Of a stretch of 64,000 nucleotides of DNA, positions 1 to 18,275 are shown piece by piece. Source of the DNA: Manis javanica (Eukaryota > Chordata > Mammalia > Pholidota > Manidae); assembly GCF_040802235.1 (NCBI RefSeq), contig NC_133156.1, forward strand, positions 110,018,173 to 110,082,172, given 5' to 3'. Both the position numbers and the translations under genes were made by a program. The notes beneath the pieces are model-generated. The model ran no database searches and was not told the DNA's origin. It worked only from the letters and a program-made list of their open reading frames with translations. Position 1 is the first letter of the stretch. Every line of letters starts with the position of its first letter.

Positions 1-3000
1 ATCTGTATTTCTTTTTTGGAGAACTGTCTGTTCAGTTCCTCTGCCCATTTTTTAATTGGGTTATTTGTTTTTTGTTTGTTGAGGCGTGTGAGCTCTTTAT
101 ATATTCTGGACGTCAAGCCTTTATCGGATCTGTCATTTTCAAATATATTCTCCCATACTGTAGGGTTCCTTTTTGTTCTATTGATGGTGTCTTTCACTGT
201 ACAGAAGCTTTTCAGCTTAATGTAGTCCCACTTGCTCATTTTTGCTGTTGTTTTCCTTGCCCGGGGAGATATGTTCAAGAAGAGATCACTCATGTTTATG
301 TCTAAGAGGTTTTTGCCTATGTTTTTTTCCAAGAGTTTAATGATTTCATGACTTACATTCAGGTCTTTGATCCATTTTGAGTTTACCTTTGTATATGGGG
401 TTAGACAATGGTCCAGTTTCATTCTCCTACATGTAGCTGTCCAGTTTTGCCAGCACCATCTGTTGAAGAGACTGTCATTTTGCCATTGTATGTCCATGGC
501 TCCTTTATCAAATATTAATTGACCATATATGTTTGGGTTAATTTCTGGGGTCTCTAATCTGTTCCACTGGTCTGTGGCTCTGTTCTTGTGCCAGTACCAA
601 ATTGTCTTGATTACTATGGCTTTGTAGTAGAGCTTGAAGTTGGGGAGTGAGATCCCCCCTACTTTATTCTTCTTTTTCAGGATTGCTTTGGCTATTCGGG
701 GTCTTTGGTGTTTCCATATAATTTTTGAATTATTTGTTCCAATTCATTGAAGAATGTTGCTGGTAATTTGAGAGGGATTGCATCAAATCTGTATATTGCT
801 TTGGGCAGGATGGCCATTTTGATGATATTAATTCTTCCTAGCCATGAGCATGGGATGAGTTTCCATTTATTAGTGTCCCCTTTAATTTCTCTTAAGAGTG
901 ACTTGTAGTTTTCAGAGTATAAGTCTTTCACTTCTTTGGTTAGGTTTATTCCTAGGTATTTTATTCTTTTTGATGCAATGGTGAATGGAATTGTTTTCCT
1001 GATTTCTCTTTCTATTGATTCGTTGTTAGTGTATAGGAAAGCTACAGATTTCTGTGTGTTAATTTTGTATCCTGCAACTTTGCTGTATTCCGATATCAGT
1101 TCTAGTAGTTTTGGAGTGGAGTCTTTAGGGTTTTTGATGTACAGTATCATATCATCTGCAAATAGTGACAGTTTAACTTCTTCTTTACCAATCTGGATTC
1201 CTTGTATTTCTTTGTTTTGTCTGATTGCCATGGCTAGGACCTCCAGTACTATGTTAAATAACAGTGGGGAGAGTGGGCATCCCTGTCTGGTTCCCGATCT
1301 CAGAGGAAATGCTTTCAGCTTCTTGCTGTTCAGTATAATGCTGGCTGTGGGTTTATCATATATGGCCTTTATTATGTTGAGGTACTTGCCCTCTATTCCC
1401 ATTTTGCTGAGAGTTTTTATCATGAATGGATGTTGAATTTTGTCAAATGCTTTTTCAGCATCTATGGAGATGATCATGTGGTTTTTGTCTTTCTTTTTGT
1501 TGATGTGGTGGATGATGTTGATGGATTTTCGAATGTTGTACCATCCTTGCATCCCTGGGATGAACCCCACTTGGTCATGGTGTATGATCCTTTTGATATA
1601 CTGTTGAATTCTGTTTGCTAATATTTTATTGAGTATTTTTGCATCTACATTCATCAGGGATATTGGTCTGTAATTTTCTTTTTTGGTGGGGTCTTTTCCT
1701 GGTTTTGGTATTAGGGTGATGTTGGCTTCATAGAATGAGTTTGGGAGTATTCCCTCTTCTTCTATTTTGTGGAACACTTTAAGGAGAATGGGTATTATGT
1801 CTTCTCTGTGTGTCTGATAAAATTCCGAGGTAAATCCGTCCGGCCCTGGGGTTTTGTTCTTGGGTAGTTTTTTGATTTCTGTTTCAATTTCTTTGCTTGT
1901 AATTGGTTTGTTTAACTTTTGTGTTTCTTCCTTGGTCAGTCTTGGGAGGTTGTATTTTTCTAGGAAGTTGTCCATTTCTTCTAGGTTTTCCAGCTTGTTG
2001 GCATATAGGTTTTCATAGTAGTCTTTAATAATTCTTTGTATTTCTGTGGAGTCTGTCGTGATTTTTCCATTCTCATTTCTGATTATGTTGATTTGTGTTG
2101 ACTCTCTTTTTCTCTTAATAAGTTGGGCTAGAGGCTTATCTATTTTGTTTATTTTCTCAAAGAACCAGCTCTTGGTTTCGTTGATTTTTGCTATTGTTTT
2201 ATTCTTCTCAATTTTGTTTATTTCTTCTCTGATCTTTATTATGTCCCTCCTTCTGCTGACTTTAGGCCTCATTTGTTCTTCTTTTTCCAGTTTTAATAAT
2301 TGTGATGTTAGACTATTCATTTGGGATTGTTCTTCCTTCTTCAAGTGTGCCTGGATTGCTATATACTTTCCTCTTAAGACTGCTTTCGCTGCATCCCACA
2401 GAAGTTGGGGCTTAGTGTTGTTGTTGTCATTTGTTTCTATATATTCCTTGATCTCTATTTTGATTTGTTCATTGATCCATTGATTATTTAGTAGCATGTT
2501 GTTAAGCCTCCATGTGTTTGTGAGCCTTTTTGTTTTCTTTGTAGAATTTATTTCTACTTTCATACCTTTGTGGTCTGAAAAATTGGTTGGTAGAATTTCA
2601 ATATTTTGGAATTTACTGAGGCTCTTTTTGTGAGCTAGTATGTGGTCTATTCTGGAGAATGTTCCATGTGCACTTGAGAAGAATGTATATCCTGTTGCTT
2701 TTGGATGTAGAGTTCTATAGATGTCTATTAGGTCCATCTGTTCTAGTGTGTTGTTCAGTGCCTGTGTGTCTTTACTTATTTTCTGCCCAGTGGATCTATC
2801 CTTTGGGGTGAGTGGTGTGTTGAAGTCTCCTACAATGAATGCATTGCAGTCTATTTCCCTCTTTAGTTCTGTTAGTATTTGCTTCACATATGCTGGTGCT
2901 CCTGTATTGGGTGCATATATATTTAGAATGGTTATATCCTCTTGTTGGACTGAGCCCTTTATCATTATGTAGTATCCTTCTTTATCTCTTGTTACTTTCT

Positions 3001-3256
3001 TTGTTTTGAAGTCTATTTTGTCTGATATTAGTACTGCAACCCCTGCTTTCTTCTCACTGTTGTTTGCCTGAAATATGTTTTTCCATCCCTTGACTTTTAG
3101 TCTATGCTTATCTTTGGGTTTAAGGTGAGTTTCTTGTAAGCAGCATATAGATGGGTCTTGCTTTTTTATCCATTCTATTACTCTATGTCTTTTGATTGGT
3201 GCATTAAGTCCATTTACATTTAGGGTGACTATTGAGAGATATGTACTTATTGCCAT
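1..3256 (-). pseudogene. L1 ORF2 (endonuclease and reverse transcriptase), one frameshift, cut by window edge
   Basis: Encodes the L1 endonuclease/reverse transcriptase. The first ATG is at 3254-3256 ([16 protein letters not shown]); the frame is open back to 3283, but the codon there is TTG. The apurinic-type endonuclease comes first, with [20 protein letters not shown] and the SDHKGM histidine motif. The reverse transcriptase follows, with the FADD active-site motif encoded at 1151-1162. The frame stops at 692-694. From about 718 downward the canonical continuation ([17 protein letters not shown] and onward) is open in the neighbouring frame to position 1. This is consistent with loss of one base from a short T/A run near 718-728. 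No other disabling change is visible. Confidence 0.93.
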
Positions 3257-3451
3257 TTCAGGCTTTAGATTCGTGGTTACCAAAGGTTCAAGGTTAGCTT
3301 CTTTAGTATCTTACTGCCTAACTTAGCTCGCTTATTGAGCTGTTATATACACTGTCTGGAGAGTCTTTTCTTCTCTCCCTTCTTATTCCTCCTCCTCCAT
3401 TCTTCATATGTTGTGTGTTTTGTTCTGTGCTCTTTTTAGGGGTGCTCCCAT
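3257..3451 (-). other. L1 inter-ORF spacer
   Basis: Non-coding spacer between the ORF1 stop (3452) and the ORF2 ATG (3256). The ORF2 frame is open without an ATG for the last 27 bases. Mammalian L1 ORF2 is translated by an unconventional reinitiation, so the lack of a strong initiation context is normal. Confidence 0.7.
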
Positions 3452-4375
3452 CTAGAGCAGTCCTTGTAGAATGCCCTGTAGAGGTGGTTTGTGGGAAGCA
3501 AATTCTCTCAGCTTTTGCTTGTCTGGGAATTGTTTGATTCCACCATCATATTTAAATGATAGTCGTGCTGGATACAGTATCCTTGTTTCAAGGCCCTTCT
3601 GTTTCATTGCATTAAGTATATCATGCCATTCTCTTCTGGCCTGTAGGGTTTCTGTTGAGAAGTCTGATGTTAGCCTGATTGGTTTTCCTTTATAGGTGAC
3701 CTTTTTCTCTCTAGCTGCCTTTAAAACTCTTTCCTTGTCCTTGATCCTTGCCATTTTAATTACTATGTGTCTTGGTGTTGTCCTCCTTGGTTCCTTTCTG
3801 TTGGGGGTTCTGTGTACTTCCATGGTCTGTTCGATTATTTCCTCCCCCAGTTTGGGGAAGTTTTCAGCAATTATTTCTTCAAAGACACTTTCTATCCCTT
3901 TTCCTCTTTCTTCCTCTTCTGGTATCCCTATAATACGAATGTTATTCCTTTTGTATTGGTCACATATTTCTCTTAGTGTTGTTTCATTCCTGGAGATCCT
4001 TTTATCTCTCTCTATGTCAGCTTCTATACGTTCCTGTTCTCTGGCTTCTATTCCTTCAATGGCCTCTTGCATCTTATCCATTCTGCTTATAAATCCTTCC
4101 AGGGATTGTTTCACTTCTGTGATCTCTTTCCTGACATCTGTGATCTCCTTCCGGACTTCATGCCACTGCTCTTGCATTTTTCTCTGTATCTCATCCCACT
4201 GCTCCTGCATTTTTCTCTGTATCTCATCCCATTGCTCTTGCATTTTTCTCTGCATCTCTGTCAGCATGTTCATGATTTTTATTTTGAATTCTTTTTCAGG
4301 AGGACTAGTTAGGTCTGTCTCCTTCTCAGGTGTTGTCTCTGTGATCTTTGTCTGCCTGTAGTTTTGCCTTTTCAT
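3452..4375 (-). CDS. L1 ORF1 protein (RNA-binding chaperone), intact, 307 aa
   Basis: Nucleic-acid chaperone that trimerises and coats L1 RNA in cytoplasmic particles. It starts at the ATG at 4373-4375. Order of parts: a basic N-terminus; a coiled coil at about residues 30-110 made of short heptad-like units; an RRM-like core around 140-180 (RNNIRIIGIPEE); and a C-terminal domain at about 200-300 (RHIVIKMARIKDKERVL, ARLSFKYDGG). Residues 45-77 are three tandem 11-residue units (MQEQWDEIQRK twice, then MQEQWHEVRKE), a repeat-driven lengthening of the coiled coil. The length is close to the mammalian ORF1p norm of 330-340, and there is no internal stop. Confidence 0.93.
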   Translation of the reverse strand: MKRQNYRQTKITETTPEKETDLTSPPEKEFKIKIMNMLTEMQRKMQEQWDEIQRKMQEQWDEIQRKMQEQWHEVRKEITDVRKEITEVKQSLEGFISRMDKMQEAIEGIEAREQERIEADIERDKRISRNETTLREICDQYKRNNIRIIGIPEEEERGKGIESVFEEIIAENFPKLGEEIIEQTMEVHRTPNRKEPRRTTPRHIVIKMARIKDKERVLKAAREKKVTYKGKPIRLTSDFSTETLQARREWHDILNAMKQKGLETRILYPARLSFKYDGGIKQFPDKQKLREFASHKPPLQGILQGLL

Positions 4376-4738
4376 GGTGATAGAGATCGTTTGCAGAGCT
4401 GGTACAAGTGACCGCTGGAAGAGCTTCCCTTCTTGTTGGTTTGTATCCTTTTCCTGGGAGAATAGCGACCTCTAGTTGCTTGTGCTGGGCAGCTGTGCGC
4501 AGACAGGGCTTCTGCTTCCTGCCCAGTTGCTTTGGGGTTTATCTTCGCTGTTGCTGTGGGCTTGGCCTGGCTGGGGCTGCTCCTCCAAAATGGTGGAGCC
4601 CTGTTGGAGGGGGAGCGGCCAGGAGGCTATTTATCTCCATAAGGGGCCTCTGTGCTCCCTGCTGCCCAGGGGGTTAGAGTGCCCAGAGATCCCCAGATTC
4701 CCTGCCTCTGGTCTAAGTGTCCTGTCCTGCCCCTTTAA

Positions 4739-5730
4739 GACTTCCAAAAAGCACTCTCTAAACCAAAACAACAACAGCAACAATGAGAGAGGGAACAGAA
4801 AGAAAGAAAGAAAAAAAAAAAAAAGGAAAAAAACAAGCGATTTTTTTTTTTTTTTTTTTTGTCCTCAGGTGCCGGTCCCAGGCACCCGCTCACTGGTCCT
4901 GCTGCCCTGTCTCCCTAGCACCAGGGTCCCTGTCCTTTCAAGGCTTCCAAAAAGCACCCACCCACTGGTCCCGCAGGGAAGGAACGCTCGATATTCTTTG
5001 TCCTCAGGCACTGGTCCCAGGCACCCGCTCACCAGTCCCGCCGCCCTGCCTCCCTAGCACTGGAGTCCCTGTCCCTTCAAGGCTTCCAAAAAGCACTCGC
5101 CAAAAAGAGAGAAAAAAAGGGGAAAAACGCGTGATTTCTTCCGTCCTCAGGTGCCGGTCTCAGGCACCCACCCACCGGTCCCACAGGGAAAAACGCGGGA
5201 TATTCTTTGTCCTCAGGTGCCGGTCCCAGGCACCCGCTCACCAGTCCTGCCGCCCTGCCTCCCTAGCACCGGGGTCCCTGTCCCTTTTAGGCTTCCAAAA
5301 AGCACTTGCAGAAAAGAGAAAAAAAAAAGGGGGAAAAGGCGCGATTTCCTCTGTCCTCAAGTGCCGGTCTCAGCACCCGTCCACCGGTCCCGCAGGGAAA
5401 AACGTGGGATATTCTTTGTCCTCAGGCGCCGGTCCCAGGCACCCGCTCACCAGTCCCGCCACCCTGCCTCCCTAGCACTGGGGTCCCCGTCCCTTCAAGG
5501 CTTCCAAAAAGCGCTCGCCAAAAAGAGAAAAAAAAACGGGGAAAAACGCTCGACCTCCTCCGTCCTCAGGCACCGGTCTCAGGCACCCACCCGCCAGTCC
5601 CGCAGGGAGAAATGCGGGATATTCTTTGTCCTCCGGCGCCGTTCCCAGGCACCTGCTCACCGGTCCCGCCACCCTGCCTCCCCAGCAACGGGGGCCCGTC
5701 CCTCTAAGGCTTCCAAAAAGCGCTCGCCAA
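4739..5730 (-). repeat. Tandem 209-bp monomers in the L1 5' UTR
   Basis: A GC-rich unit with the marker GCTTCCAAAAAGC recurs in this block. The marker starts at 4739 (diverged), 4942, 5081, 5290, 5499 and 5708. The last three intervals are each exactly 209 bp, while 5081 to 4942 is 139 bp (an internally deleted unit) and 4942 to 4739 is 203 bp. Each unit holds two GTCCTCAGG-type sub-blocks separated by an A-rich stretch, and several CpGs. Tandem promoter monomers in the L1 5' UTR are established for mouse and rat; a promoter role here is inference. Confidence 0.88.
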
Positions 5731-5995
5731 AAAAAAAAAAAACCGCTCTGGTTTCTCTCCACCCGCTGGGAGCCGGGGGGAGGGGCGCTCGGGTCCCGCC
5801 GGGCCGGGGCTTGTATCTTACCCCCTTCGCAAGGTGCTGGGTTCCTGCAGGTGTGGATGTGGTCTGGATGTTGTCCTGTGTCCTGTGGTCTCTATTTTAG
5901 GAAGATTTTTCTTTGTTATATTTTCATAGCTCTATGTGCTTTTGGGAGGAGATTTCCACTGTTCTACTCACGCTGCCATCCTGGCTCTGCCCCCT
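5731..5995 (-). promoter_or_regulatory. Non-repeated 5' tip of the young L1 with YY1-like site
   Basis: Unique leader upstream of the monomers, GC-rich at 5750-5815. The extreme 5' end carries a minus-strand CCAGGATGGCAGC; its CCAT core lies on the plus strand at 5976-5979. In other mammals an ATGGC motif at the L1 tip binds YY1 and sets the transcription start. The order and wording of this leader match what I know of laurasiatherian L1s. An internal RNA polymerase II promoter is inferred. Confidence 0.7.
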
Positions 5996-6375
5996 GTTTT
6001 TTTTCTTTTTAAGATTCCACATATAAATGGGACCATATGATATTTGTCTTTCCTTGTCTGACTTATTTCACTTGTCATAATGCCCTTGAGGGCCATCCAT
6101 GTTATCACAAATAGCAAGATTTCATTCTTTTGTATGGCTGCATAATATTCCATTTCCATTATGTATATGCATACCACAGTTTCTTCATCCAGTCAGCTAT
6201 CAGTGGACACTTAGGTTGTTTCTGTATCTTGGCTGTTATAAATAACATGCAATAAACATGGGGGTACAGATATCTTTTTCAGTTAGTGTTTTTGTTTTCT
6301 TTGGATAAATAACCAGAAGTGGTATTGCTAGATCACATGGTATTCCTATTTTTAATTTTTTGAGGAAAAATTGTG
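5996..6375 (-). mobile_element. Older L1 fragment (ORF2 C-terminus into 3' UTR)
   Basis: On the minus strand this reads like the end of an older L1 ORF2, including the typical MEYYAAIQKNE and SEISQTRKDKYHM stretches followed by the start of the 3' UTR. It shares the orientation of the young L1 and stops exactly at the young L1's 5' tip. The simplest reading is that the young L1 inserted into this older copy and its 3' remainder lies off the left edge. Confidence 0.85.
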
Positions 6376-6694
6376 TTAATTTCAAATTTTATTTTATTGA
6401 AAATATTTTCATGTTACTTTAGATCCTGTTTGGAACAAAATATATATAAATAAATAATAAGTACTATCCAAAATATTTGTATACACCTTGATGGTTCTTA
6501 ACTTGAGTTGGGGTATCTGAATTTACTGTTTCTTATTTTAAAAATACAGCTTAGGATGATCCAACAGAAATCCCAACATAAGCCTGGTAGAAGGTGGTGC
6601 TGTAACTATTTTGTTTGATCATCATTTTGCCCTTTTGGGAGTATAGGTGGTGTGAAAGGATATATCATTTGCTGTACCTTATTTCCATAAAAGA
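6376..6694. other. Unremarkable AT-rich spacer
   Basis: Sequence between the old L1 and the GZMK polyadenylation region. I see no gene or repeat I can name. Confidence 0.5.
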
Positions 6695-6943
6695 CAAAAC
6701 AGATAGTCTTCGAAAGTTTATTCAGAATGAAATTAGCAGAATAGAAATACATTAGTAATAATTGTGAAAAAGAACTTGACTCCTTAACAAAGTCAGTTCT
6801 AAGGGAACAGGAGTGGACCCTAATTTTGCTCTACTTTACATCCAACTACATCCAAAGATAAAGTTGATCTGTAGACTATATCATGAAAAAAAACTAAAAA
6901 AAAAAACAAGCAACTGGTAGATTCATGAAGATCATCTGTAGTT
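6695..6943 (-). terminator. GZMK: GZMK 3' UTR and polyadenylation signal
   Basis: Minus-strand AATAAA at 6717-6722 lies about 220 bases after the stop codon. Cleavage is expected near 6695-6705. No stronger signal lies between it and the stop. Confidence 0.75.
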
Positions 6944-15105
<8,162 letters not shown>

Positions 15106-15159
15106 TTGAAAGGCTTAGATTTAAGAAGCCCAGATGAAATACTCTGACTGTAGTAGTGA

Positions 15160-15225
15160 AGGAAGAAGATTCTAAAGACTGAGTTTTGATCTTATAGTTT
15201 TAACTTTCTCACCACAGATGTTCTA
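15160..15225 (-). promoter_or_regulatory. GZMK: Likely GZMK core promoter
   Basis: On the minus strand a TATAAG box lies at 15191-15196, about 90 bases before the ATG, which predicts a start near 15165 and a 5' UTR of about 60 bases. A RUNX-type TGTGGT lies just upstream (15211-15216). RUNX factors are established regulators of cytotoxic-lymphocyte genes. Use of these sites is inferred. Confidence 0.45.
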
Positions 15226-15839
15226 GAGGTAAGGTTTTTCACAGTTATGTTTAGAAGTGTGAATGTGGGGAGCGTCAGATCTATGCTTTTAGCACTACTC
15301 TGGGAGAAGTATGTTGCAATAAAGAACTCATTTCTGGAGTTAACCTATTTCAATATCCATATGAGTACTTACACTGTGAATGGTGGAAGAATAAAAAAAT
15401 AACCAAGCCATGTGAAAGTAATGAGGTTGCATACAGAGTTTAAAGATGTTCATTGCTCTAAAGGGATATTAACTATTTTTTTTTCTGGCAAAAAATGGTG
15501 CCTATCATATTTAGTTTCTCTGTGTTTTTCATTTGGACATAGATTCATTAAATAGGGAGACATGGAACCTTGCACAGATCATGGTTGCCTCACAATAAAG
15601 CTTAGCAAAAGCCTGAACGTCATCTGGAGACACCCATACATTTTGTAGCAAGTGTGTTCCTTGTCATGCTGTTTTCTCTAAATCTGACCAGATTTGGTTA
15701 AGTTTTAGTTACATTTTTGGGAGATTTCATGTCATTAAAGGGGAACTTTGCCAACATATTTTTAATTCTGAATCTCTTTTCTCATTTTTAACTGTAAATG
15801 ACCATTTGTTTATTCAGTGCCTTAATAATAGTATCTTTT
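15226..15839. other. Upstream flank of GZMK
   Basis: AT-rich intergenic sequence directly upstream of the proposed GZMK promoter. No gene or nameable repeat; it may hold distal promoter elements. Confidence 0.5.
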
Positions 15840-16170
15840 AAAAACCAAGGATGATGGTGATGGAAGTGTCTGCATCCTGACTGTGGTAATAAATGCATGA
15901 ATCTATACATAGCATTTAATTGTATAGAATTAAATACACACTCACAGAGAAATAAGTACAAGTAGAACTAGAGAAATCTGAATAAGATCAGTGAATTCTA
16001 TCAATGGCAATATTCTAGTTGTGATATTGTCTATAGTTTTGCAAGAGGTTGGGAAAAACTGGACAAAGGGTAGACTCATCTCTCTGTATTATTTCTTATA
16101 ACTACATGTGACTCTACAACTGCCTCAATAAAAATATCAATTAAAAAAAAACACAAAAAACCAAGGATGA
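15840..16170 (+). mobile_element. 5'-truncated L1 tail with target-site duplication
   Basis: The 15-bp AAAAACCAAGGATGA occurs at 15840-15854 and again at 16156-16170. Between them lie about 300 bases matching an L1 3' UTR (TGATATTGTCTATAGTTTTGC, TCTGTATTATTTC, CAATAAAAATATC) ending in a short A-rich tail. This is a textbook truncated L1 insertion, old enough to have lost most of its poly(A). Confidence 0.85.
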
Positions 16171-16424
16171 CATTTTGTCCTTCTCCCTAGGCAGAGATGA
16201 TAACGCACTGCCAGGCTTTCTACAGTACTTTCTCCTTCACTACCTAAGCTATTAGTCATAAGATTTTATAAGATTCTGTTTGTATTGGGTGCTGATCTTG
16301 TTCTACTTTCTCTAAGATATGTGCACCTTTTTTCTATTTTTTATAAAGAAGAATAAAATCCAGAGCTATTGTGCTTGGCAGATCATAAAAGACTCCTACC
16401 AAATTGTCCTCCAGCATAAAACAG

Positions 16425-16670
16425 TAGGAATAATAATAAACAATATTGTAATGATATATTATACCTTATAATTTAATAACATACCTAAAATTCCTTAAAT
16501 TATTCCCCAAATTCTCTGTACGTGGTCAGTTATATATAAGAACATGTCTTAGTTCTGTGAGGAAGGCAGGACAACAGTTACGTTTATGTTAGAATAGAAG
16601 AAACAGGCTCAGGGAGGCTAAGTAAACTGCCTAAGGATGCACCGCACACAACCTGGACCAAATTATTTGC
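16425..16670 (-). mobile_element. Degraded MIR SINE
   Basis: GAAACAGGCTCAGGGAGGCT and AGTAAACTGCCTAAGGATGC correspond to the MIR core on the minus strand; the left part is heavily eroded. Confidence 0.5.
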
Positions 16671-18084
16671 CAGACCTGAAATAACTTGTAAATTAATAAA
16701 TAGATTGCCAGAGCACAGAATTTGAGAAATATCCTGTATTCACTTCTCAGGGATGCAGCAACAGTAAAGCTTCCCTACATTACATGTTAAATAAACAGAA
16801 TTAACAAAACCAGTGCAGAGTAGTGACTTCCTGAAGAGACCTGTGGGTGAGACAAGGAGGAGCCGGATTAAGAAAAGCCACAAACTTAATAAACCAAACT
16901 TGTTAGTTCCAGCCAAATGTCTCTGAATTTCCAAGTCATCTTTATCACCGCTGATGTGTCTTAGATGGATCCCCCATGTGCTACTTCCCAAGCCATAAAG
17001 CGGACATGATAGTGCCATTCCCCTACTGGATTCCAGTGGTGTTGGGAACATAAAGAAGATAATGTGTGACATACAGAAGCGATTTGAACTATGCGGAAGA
17101 AATGAGCTGTGTAAAAGACAAGCTTCTGTCTGTCTTTCTGGCAAGGGAGTGTGGGAGGGGGCATGGTTAAAAACATCTCCCAGCTGCTTATTTCTGTATA
17201 GAAACAACTAACATCCACACAGTTTTTTTTTTTTTTTTTTACAAATTACTAAGCATTTCCAATTGTATTTCCAGGGGGGTGGCTGTCATTAGTCTTGTTT
17301 TGTGGATAAAGACTTGTTGGAGATTATCGAGCTAGCAGGTGGCAGAGTCACTTCTTAAACCTTTATGTGCTGTCTCTAGGCTCCATTCCATGTTGCTTTC
17401 AACCTGACCACATGCCTGTCCTGCTTGAAAAGTCCCTGGAGCTTAGATGCTCTAAGAGGCAAGCTGGCTGTGCAAAGGGGAAAAAGGATTTAGCTATACA
17501 TACTGCAGTTAGACATGGGTGAGATTTAGTTCAATTGGGAGAATTCTGAGAATCATGTTAGTTTATAGTAATGAGTTATTTGGTTTTGGCTTTAGACCCA
17601 TGTGCTGGTTAATAGTATATTTGTTATTATATTCAGGATCCTGGATTTGAGAACAGCGAGCTGTGTAACATGATGAGCTCGGTGATCTAATTTATTTCTG
17701 GGTGTTGGTTTTGTTCTGTTGAGTCTGCTGTGGCGAGAGCCATGTTTGCTTTGGATGGCTTTTGCAGCAGCTGTGCTGGGCTGAGCAAGTGCAAGGCGGG
17801 TGCTCAGTGTGGGACTGGCTTCATCACGTGGGGGGCTTTGTGCTTCTTTCCTGTGTTCAGCTGTCCTCATTGGCTGCTCCTAGAGATGCTGTTTTTGAGC
17901 AAAGGGTTTTTTTTTTTCCCCTTTCTCCCTCCTTTCTTGACCCTCCTGTGTTTCAGGAGACCCTTGCAAAATAGCTGTCTGGAAGCTCCAAAGATCAAGT
18001 GTGGTTCTCTCCACTGGGCTCACTCTCTCTACCAGCCCAGACACCTGCTTCATCCCATTCATTAGCCACGCCCCCAAAAACTGT
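16671..18084. other. Intergenic, no gene
   Basis: Contains a poly(T) run at 17222-17241 and a weak minus-strand MIR piece near 17275-17400 (AGCTAGCAGGTGGCAGAGTC). A modestly GC-richer stretch lies at 17700-18060. No exon-like open frame with splice sites was found. Confidence 0.5.
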
Positions 18085-18275
18085 GTCACTCAAAGCATGG
18101 CTCCCGGACCAGTGTTAGTCCATGACCTGTTTATTACCCATCTGGGACAAGACAAGGACAGAGACTGAGAGTCAGACTCTAGAAACTGTTACAGCCATTT
18201 ATTATGGGTCTGTGCTAATATATCTATTTAATGAAATGTAATTTAATGTCTGTTCAACTTAAACACCAGATAGGG
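18085..18275 (+). mobile_element. hAT-Charlie/MER-type remnant
   Basis: CACTCAAAGCATGGCTCCCGG, ACCAGTGTTAGTCCATGACC and TGTTTATTACCCATCTGGGA resemble a Charlie-family non-autonomous element. The family assignment is from memory and is weak. Confidence 0.35.

Larger units (their letters stand above)
1..5995 (-). mobile_element. Young L1 (LINE-1) retrotransposon, complete at its 5' end, 3' end beyond the left edge
   Basis: Autonomous non-LTR retrotransposon that copies itself by target-primed reverse transcription. Read on the minus strand it runs from a GC-rich 5' UTR (about 5995 down to 4376) through ORF1 (4375-3452), a 168-bp spacer and ORF2 (from 3256), and leaves the window inside the ORF2 C-terminal part. 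The 5' end is probably intact, because it starts with a G-rich run and a YY1-like ATGGC motif at the very tip, where mammalian L1s carry it. ORF1 has no break and ORF2 has only one frameshift in the visible part, so the copy is recent. The 3' UTR, poly(A) tail and 3' target-site duplication are outside the window. Confidence 0.95.

Noticed and set aside
936-2972. Plus-strand open frames of 80-170 residues
   Set aside because: Antisense shadows of L1 ORF2.
4408-5900. Several 190-250-residue open frames on the plus strand as host genes
   Set aside because: They run antisense through the L1 5' UTR monomers, are low-complexity and frame-shift with each 209-bp unit. They are kept only as a finding about the L1.
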